64,000 nucleotides of DNA from Pisaster brevispinus (Eukaryota; Echinodermata; Asteroidea; Forcipulatida; Asteriidae), in contig JAMKCF010000018.1 of the NCBI GenBank assembly GCA_023634235.1, forward strand, positions 719,195-783,194, read 5' to 3'. The notes below the pieces were generated by a model. The model did not search any database and was not told where the DNA came from. It saw only the letters and a list, made by a program, of their open reading frames with translations. Within the stretch, counting starts at the first letter, position 1. Each line of letters begins with the position of its first letter. Below are positions 57,955 to 64,000 of this stretch, one piece after another. The translations under genes and the position numbers were made by a program.

Positions 57955-58140
57955 GCGCATCCAGTTCTCCGGACTCGAGTTCTGGTGTGGCCGGCAACGG
58001 AGAGTGGGTTCGAGTCCCGGTCGTGGCACGGATACTTTACCCTAATTGATCTGTCCTTCAGATGGAACATTAGGTCTCGTGTACTAGGACTGGCAGTGCA
58101 CGTAAAAGAGCCCAAAACACTTATCGTGGAAGAGTAAGGG
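57955..58140 (+). mobile_element. tRNA-derived SINE (family B), plus orientation
   Basis: A/B-box part GTGTGGCCGGCAACGGAGAG and GTGGGTTCGAGTCCCGG, then the body CCTTCAGATGGAACATTAGG, TCTCGTGTACTAGGACTGGC, AGTGCACGTAAAAGAGCCC. Confidence 0.8.
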
Positions 58141-58222
58141 GTTAACCCTGGTGTAGAGGTTAACCTGGGTGTAGAGGTTAATCTGGGTGTAGAGGTTAAC
58201 CTGTGTATAGAGGTTAACCCTA
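58138..58222. repeat. 18-bp tandem repeat at the SINE tail, 4.5 copies
   Basis: GGTTAACCCTGGTGTAGA and three variants in succession, starting at the 3' end of the SINE body. Confidence 0.9.
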
Positions 58223-58224
58223 AA

Positions 58225-58970
58225 GCATAACTTTTAAGATAGGGTTTTTTCTGAAGGAATATTTTTCCAGAACGTCTGTAACATTTAACAGAACTGAGTA
58301 ATCTTTTTAAAATTAGAAATCGTCAACCCATCTTTTTGTAATCACCGAGGACTAATGCCACGTATTGAAGATGTCATTCCGAGCCGAATTACTACAGCAT
58401 GCTTGTAATTTTTATCAAAAGATTATAGTCATTTTTAATTTGATCCGGTTGGTCTTATCTAAACAAGATTCCGATTTTTTTTCCGGGAGCCGCTGTTTGT
58501 ACATTTCCGGAACTGCCACTTGCCACTGATGCACTCACGCAGACAATGTTAAACAACTACTGACTAGCATGTCTGTTTTCCGACACGGTTGTCAGTGACC
58601 CAATTACTGCCTCTTGCTTTACGCAGACGACAAAATAGCTACTGAACACTTCTTCTTTTTTCATCACTGCAACGTTCCGGCAACTTGATTGGCCAACAGC
58701 TGCGTGAACGAAGTGTGCCCATGCGCACTGAGTCGTGTTAAGTCGCGCTTCCGTGGCATAGCAAGTTCCCGTAAAAGCATAAATTGGCGTTCGCTGTGAT
58801 CAGTCCGACATCATGTCATATCACTCACGTTGGAATTATCATTTGAACATTTATATCGAGTGACAAGCCGTGTGCAGAAAAACACGTCCATACTCTCACT
58901 ACATTGTTTACATCAAGTACGGGCTTTGGTATCAACTCTTCCTGTTCGAAAGCTCATCTTCATCTACTCT
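58225..58970. other. Upstream flank of the prohormone gene
   Basis: Unique DNA. A possible non-coding first exon would lie here; no donor stands out. GATTGGCC and CAGCTG occur near 58687-58700. Confidence 0.4.
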
Positions 58971-59022
58971 TATATATATATCTTGTTTTGAGTTCACCTT
59001 CCTCGTCACTTTCCTTCTCAGT
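58971..59022 (+). promoter_or_regulatory. TATA run plus initiator, or alternatively a 3' splice acceptor, just upstream of the prohormone ATG
   Basis: TATATATATA (58971-58980) is followed about 30 bp later by TCACTTT (59006-59012), which fits an initiator with +1 at A59008 and would give a 15-base leader. The same stretch also reads as an excellent acceptor: a pyrimidine tract ending CCTTCTCAG at 59021, one base before the ATG. In that case a non-coding first exon lies upstream. Upstream elements include an inverted CCAAT (GATTGG, about 58687) and an E-box CAGCTG nearby. RNA evidence would be needed to choose between the two readings. Confidence 0.4.
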
Positions 59023-59359
59023 ATGCCAACTGGAGGAGCTATTCAACGACACATCGCGGGAACGCGGCCGGGATTCGCACCGTGCCCCTGGCGGGGAACA
59101 TGGATCCAGCTAACTCTACAGACCACTGTTCTTGTCTTACTACTCACCACGAGGTACGGGTCCGCCAGGCCGCCCCTTATGGACTACGTTACCGCCGATG
59201 AAGTGTCCCACATCACGACCCGGTCCGAAGGGATGGACCTTCGGAGTTTGTGCGATCGTACACAGTCCGTTGAAACGAGGGTTCTTTGCAGACTAACTCA
59301 GAGAAGTGGTGGTTGGTTGGACGGAGAAGGACGACAGAAACCGATTTCTAAAAGATCAG
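59023..59359 (+). CDS. Candidate secreted prohormone, coding exon 1 (signal peptide, pro-region, Lys-Arg site)
   Basis: The exon encodes residues 1-112 and the first base of codon 113. The ATG at 59023 is the only in-frame ATG after the upstream stop (TGA, 58861). Residues 1-28 are a long polar N-region. A hydrophobic core (LTLQTTVLVLLLTT, about residues 30-43) follows, with likely signal cleavage around Gly46-Ser47-Ala48. The pro-region has two cysteines (C77, C89; a C-x11-C spacing) and ends PISKR-S, so a prohormone convertase site (K110-R111) lies two codons before the exon end. The donor CAG|GTAAGT is a perfect consensus. The exon joins 63421 in phase 1 to give a 171-residue precursor. 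The join, the amidation signal and the signal peptide are seen in the sequence; the secreted-hormone role is inferred. Alternative: an unrelated small secreted protein. I do not recognise it as a named echinoderm neuropeptide. Confidence 0.62.
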
Positions 59360-62300
59360 GTAAGTTTAAAATCTCACATTTATCTCGGCGGATGCAAGTT
59401 TGTGTCACCTGAAGATAACGTGCTTGAACTAACGGTACACCACTAAAAAGGTGGAGCAAATTTTCAAACAAATTTTTTATTCAATTGAAAAAATCTTGCC
59501 AATGGTATCCAACACTTGGGCACGCAATATCCGCAGAACCGCAGAAACAGTCTTTATAGTATTTTTTTTGTTTACATTATTTTAGAGTTAGGTTTTGTAC
59601 GACACAATCAGTCTTTTTTTCTCTCTCTCTCCCCCCTCCCCCTCCACGTTTCAGCATCTTTGTTTATTTGAAAGAGAAAGGTTATAATTTCTAAACCGAT
59701 TTATATGCGAAATGTTTCGGTCGGGAGACTACGAATAGTACGAGAAAACAGTTACACAACGCCTGGTTTCGTAGCTTCAATTTGCCAAGAAAAGAAAACA
59801 ACACCACATGCACACAATCCTTGTAAAAACATTTTCTTTAACTGTATAAGCGATTTTGAGATATGTGGACACAATACTAAGACACTGTTGGGTAAATTAG
59901 TCTGTGTACACCCAAACCAAACAGTGCACTCCCGTAATGTCCACCATTTTTAATATCTCAAGATGGCTAATTTGGTACAGTCCCCTTCTCGAAAAGGTGC
60001 CGCTGATTTATGGTTTGGTTGTATTTTGTGAGTTTTGGAAACTAAGAGAAAATATTCATTCTTCAAAACGATAACTTTACGAAAACAAAGCGATTTACTA
60101 AGCACTTAATGTTGATTTCCTCTTAATTGTAGATGAAGAAATAACAGGTTCACGTGGAAATATTACGTATTAAAAGAATTAGACATTTCAAATTCTTCCA
60201 CCTGTTGATAATGAGACAGAACCAGGCAGCCCACCAGTACAACCACTCATTAAGCAATACAAAAACCATTTCAGATAACATTATTGTATATGTGGGGTTT
60301 TTTTAATTCCCAAATCCCTTTCAAAAAAAAGAAAGTCAAACTGCGCATTGTTTCAGACAGAACCTCTAAGATTGAAACCGTTACCGAGTTCAACAATTTT
60401 CAAATTACAATTTCCCCCTCGCATTTCTTTATGAACACTTACACAATCGGGTAACCGGTACTTCGTTAAACCCATGCTCCATGGTTAAACCATAAGTCGC
60501 GTTCCCCCAACATTTCCCCTGCACGGACTTCCCTGTATTATTTTGACAATTTGTAAGTCCCACAAATCACTTTCAATTAGAATAGAAGTGAAAGCCAAGG
60601 AAAGTTTCAACAACTCAGGTAAATACTTCCCAAGAATGTTAATCTCTGTGGACTTTCGCGTGTGCCGGATTGAATGTCTATAGCCACAGGGGAAGGTCGC
60701 TATGAAGATAGACTAGTTTTTCAATATCCCCCGGTAAATTCCAACGTAACAATAGCTATTAAGTTTGTTGGTTGGGCGCGTGGCGGTCCATGGTATGTCG
60801 AGTGCAATGTTTGTTGGTGTATTTTTCACACCATTTCGAGGTCGGAATGTTAAATAGTCGCAGGACATAATCGCAGGGAATGTGCAGCGTTGTTCGCCAG
60901 TAGAAAGGAAATAGATAGGCTCATGGGGGTGCCGTGATTGACAACTGGCATGAGTGTGGGGTCAAAATAGACGTCCACTGTATTTCTCCAGGCAGGCCCT
61001 TCCTAACTGAGTACAGGTAGATGATAAAATAATGCGCAGTTTCGGGACAGATACAGAATTTTGACGGAAAAGCTTTGGACATTTAGGTATTTTCTCAGAG
61101 CGGTATTTTAATTTACTAAAAAATATGCTCAGGCATAGCTCATTAAAAGAACATTGATTCTTCCGCAAACACCTAATATCAGGAATTGTATATTATTAGT
61201 ATTATTTTGTAAACTTATGGTTTGAAGTGCAAGTCCTTGCTCTATGGTCTTAGCATAGTCTTAACACCATGCCTGTTTGAATTTCCTACTGAGTTAAAAA
61301 AAATAATAATAATAATAAAGGTACCCGGTCCATCTTACATTGATAAATGCAACTTCCACTCAAAACAAAACACGTCAACTTTGATATTGGGAATATTATC
61401 TTGAAAACAAACGAACATATTTTACAAGTTGTCCCCCAGTTACCACAGCAAGGATCGACGGGGCCGTTTAATGCCTTTACCTTGCTCAGCTTGAAGCGTA
61501 ACCATGTCAATAATTTCAATTTAATTAAAATGCCACTTGAATTGATCCGCCGGCATTAAGTGCAACAGCTATGCGCCTTCGTTTCGGCGTAACTTCCTAT
61601 CAAAACAATTAAGGGCGTGGATCTTCCATGCACACTGCCATTTTTTTCTCCTGTTCGAAAATGAACAGAAAATTCATGCCAGTATTGGGACCACGTCGGC
61701 CAAGAGAATTTAGTTAATTGACACATTTTCATAATTGGGAAATGCTATTTTCTAACCGTGTTTTTTCCCTTCTCTTTTGGGATTCTGTAGGCCTTCGCTA
61801 CTGTCTCGCAGTAACTGAAAGACATGCGAATAGTTTTATATTCGATTAAATTCAGAAACATTCTTTTATTCCATATTGATCAACGGCAATCAACATTGCA
61901 AATACTGAAGAAAACATACAACAAAATAACGTATACAATGTTAAAATGAGAAAATACAATAGGGAAAGGAAAGCAAGTCTACGGACAGACGACAAAACAA
62001 ACAGAAACAGGCTTAATGACCAAACTAAATGGATCTGACACAACTAAAGATGAAAGCAAAGAGAGACGATAAACAAGAGGAAGACCGAGTGAGAATTCAT
62101 AAGACAGAAACATAAATTAACGAGCATGGGAGAAATTAAAAATAATCGTTCAAAGGAACTTAAACACAAAAATCTAAAATTGTGTTTTACGTAGTTTTCT
62201 ATCAAAATACAATAGCTTATAATTGTTTCCCTTGGTGTGGAACTAATGATATCTTTAATCATTTTGAGAAATACCGTTTACTAAAAAAAAAAATGGTTTA

Positions 62301-63420
62301 ATATGCCTAATTCCTGTAATGTTCTTTATATATATTTTTCTTTGGCATTTCTTGAGACTCTACCATCAAAAGTGAGGATCAGTGTATTTCTTTTTAATTA
62401 TTTTTAAACAATAAAAAATGTTATCTTACCAACGGGGAGGTCAAGGTAAAGCGGCACGTTTGTTCGCATTCTTAGCAAATCGCTGAGAAATTAGTCCCCC
62501 AATGGACTTGGTCGTTAAAACGTCTACACGTTTGGAGTCTGCAGTTTAAAAAAGAGGGTTTTTTAGACGCTCTGATTTTGTTATTTCACGTTGATCCTTC
62601 AACAATCTCTGTGTCGTGTTCCTTTTGTTCATGGGTAGTAAAGGAATACAATACCAAAAACATACCAGACTATTTCCCCTTCCAGCCTCGGTTTCGTTTA
62701 TATGATTTAGATGGGGGAAACATGGCTACCGTCGTTAATGTGTATTACCTGCATCTGCTCCCAGTGCAATTCCCAATTTGACCATGTCCTCGATAGTGCT
62801 ATCGAAATAGGGTCACAAACCACTTTTACCCCACGCCGCGCTCATTTTTTGTAGCGTATTTCAAGCACACCGACGACGTCGCTAATAAAATTACCCTACT
62901 TTGTACATTACGCTTAGCATTCATTTCACCCATAATGGACATAAAATTGCTGAACGGAATTATAATTTGTAGGTTGGCCATTAACGTTGGAAGCTGGAAC
63001 TAAATGGGCTCTGTTTAGAGCGACAATTGCATGATTACAAACAAACACTTCAACTAGTCCTCGATGTTTCTGTTGTTGCCAACATTGCCAAAGAAGAGAG
63101 TCAGTCCGTCAAATGCCGTGTGCATGAAAACCTTCTTCTTACATAAAACAGCAGAGTGCTTCCTGGATACCATGTTTCTTTGGTTTCTGTTAAACTTGTC
63201 TAGCAACTCTGAGCTGCAGTGAACCATTTGATTAGCCAATCAAAGTTCTTCTTTTAAAAGCCTTCGGTCTGATTCTAATTTTCATTATGTTCATTGGCCT
63301 CGTTAATGTCTTTTGGGCTATTGTTCATGGGCTATTGTTCACATTTGCTCCTTGTGTATAATTTTCTTAATGCACTTTATTAAATTCCCGCCATTTTGTT
63401 TTTGTTATTCTCCTTTCCAG
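59360..63420 (+). other. 4,061-bp phase-1 intron of the prohormone gene
   Basis: It is bounded by GTAAGT and CTTTCCAG. It is AT-rich and mostly unique. Visible content: a pyrimidine-rich tract with short CT runs (about 59612-59645), a short (AAT)n run at 61300-61318, and a fragment near 62667-62700 related in inverse orientation to the CCAAACCGAGGCTGG repeat also seen near 3, 54 and 55 kb. The small open frames inside have no matching splice sites or recognisable protein features, so no internal exon is called. Confidence 0.55.
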
Positions 63421-63599
63421 ACGCTTCTTCGTTTTCTGCCTTTCAGAGGTTAGTTAGCCGGCTAGGGGCTGCGGCGAAGCAGAGGGAAGACGCCATGCGA
63501 GAACTCCAACAACTAAGAGCCATGGGCGTTATCGATGAAAACAACCAAGTTATCAGGGTACCCGAAGAGACCCAAAACCTTATGCGGCTTCTAGGCTAA
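63421..63599 (+). CDS. Candidate amidated peptide hormone, last coding exon
   Basis: This exon encodes almost all of the mature peptide. The acceptor is a strong pyrimidine tract (TTTTTGTTATTCTCCTTTCCAG) and the reading frame continues exon 1 exactly (the split codon gives Asp113). After the Lys-Arg site the peptide starts SDASSFSAFQRLVSRLG and runs 59 residues to NLMRLL, followed by Gly and a stop. That Gly is the usual amide donor for peptidylglycine alpha-amidating monooxygenase. There is no cysteine. Residues 6-36 of the peptide are rich in Leu, Ala, Arg, Glu and Gln with i/i+3/i+4 hydrophobic spacing, so a long amphipathic helix is likely. The S-D-x-x-x-F start resembles secretin/VIP-type ligands, the start and the intron position resemble PTH/TIP39, and the C-terminal L-M-x-[IL]-[IL]-amide resembles CRH-type ligands. 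The family assignment is inference; 59 residues is longer than most of these hormones. Confidence 0.62.
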
Positions 63600-64000
63600 C
63601 CGGATACGGCGATCTTGGTTTTTCTTTCAACCAACGGTTCGTTGGCATGGAGTTCTAGTTTAACCCTCGGAGCAGCCGAGGGGCGCGGGCGGAAGGACCA
63701 GCTTCATACTGTTTCTAATAACTACAAAATGTGTGGATCAATTCCACTAATATTTTTTTTAACTACCCTTAAACATCACTCTTTCATATACTATAGTGAT
63801 TTCTGGGAGGGTAGGGGTTGACAAATAGTGTGGGATGGCAGATTAGTCTATATGGACCCATTATAATGTGCGCACAAAAATTCTACTGTGTGCACAAAAA
63901 CTTAATCCTTTGAATACAAAGTCATGTAATCTTCACATGCTTTTGACTATAACATGGTGGTGGAAGTTGGGGGAGGGGGTATAATAGATAATAGGTGATG
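63600..64000 (+). other. Downstream flank / probable 3' UTR of the prohormone gene
   Basis: No AATAAA is seen in the 400 bp available, so the poly(A) site probably lies beyond the window. A direct repeat TGTGCGCACAAAAATTCTAC / TGTGTGCACAAAAACTTAAT lies at 63867-63905. Confidence 0.4.

Noticed and set aside
59705..59953. An extra exon inside the prohormone intron
   Set aside because: No acceptor/donor pair in a phase compatible with the phase-1 junction, and no secretory features.

Overview
The window looks like intergenic and intronic DNA from a marine invertebrate deuterostome, most likely an echinoderm and perhaps a sea star. This rests on spliced-gene signals (CAG|GTAAGT donors, pyrimidine-rich acceptors), tRNA-derived SINEs, an L2/CR1-type LINE tail, and many hairpin MITEs with the style of echinoderm genomes as I remember them. 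No bacterial operons, ribosome-binding sites, CRISPR arrays or phage modules are present. The organism call is inference.

The one convincing protein gene is at the right end (about 58971-63599, + strand). It is a two-coding-exon gene for a small secreted prohormone. A signal peptide and pro-region lie in exon 1 (59023-59359). A 4.06 kb phase-1 intron follows. The last exon (63421-63599) supplies nearly all of a 59-residue peptide released at a Lys-Arg site and ending in Leu-Leu-Gly-stop, the signature of C-terminal amidation. The peptide is predicted to be helical and resembles ligands of class B1 (secretin/PTH/CRH-type) receptors only in short motifs. This is the most interesting item in the window. 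Two isolated first-exon candidates (15149-15212, SAM-domain-like; 19060-19112) and one possible terminal exon (46302-46502) are weaker.

The rest is a repeat landscape. 1-9 kb: a 20-bp palindrome, a 43-bp minisatellite (3.83-4.34 kb), an inverted-repeat element holding an 18-bp minisatellite (5.55-5.90 kb), a hairpin MITE and a 5'-truncated L2/CR1 LINE. 9-12 kb: palindromic tandem repeats, a SINE, a MITE with CRE-like TGACGTCA in both ends, and a three-layer nest of MITEs (11161-11747). 14-20 kb: a dense block of repeat-rich elements with a ~200-bp inverted repeat pair (16.0/19.4 kb). 20-34 kb: SINEs, tandem arrays with 67-94 bp periods, a GTACGTAC-rich palindrome cluster, and GGGTCA/TGACCC-rich elements. 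34-48 kb: more MITEs, including two head-to-head copies sharing one AT dinucleotide and forming a perfect 32-bp palindrome, and a 36-bp minisatellite (42.2-42.6 kb). 48-58 kb: mostly unique AT-rich DNA, a ~1 kb composite of duplicated terminal-inverted-repeat blocks (52.8-53.8 kb), MITEs and a SINE. 58.2-64 kb: the peptide gene.

Several MITE families with unrelated interiors share the same ends (AGA...TCT flanked by AT), which suggests a shared transposase. No autonomous transposase is recognisable in the window.
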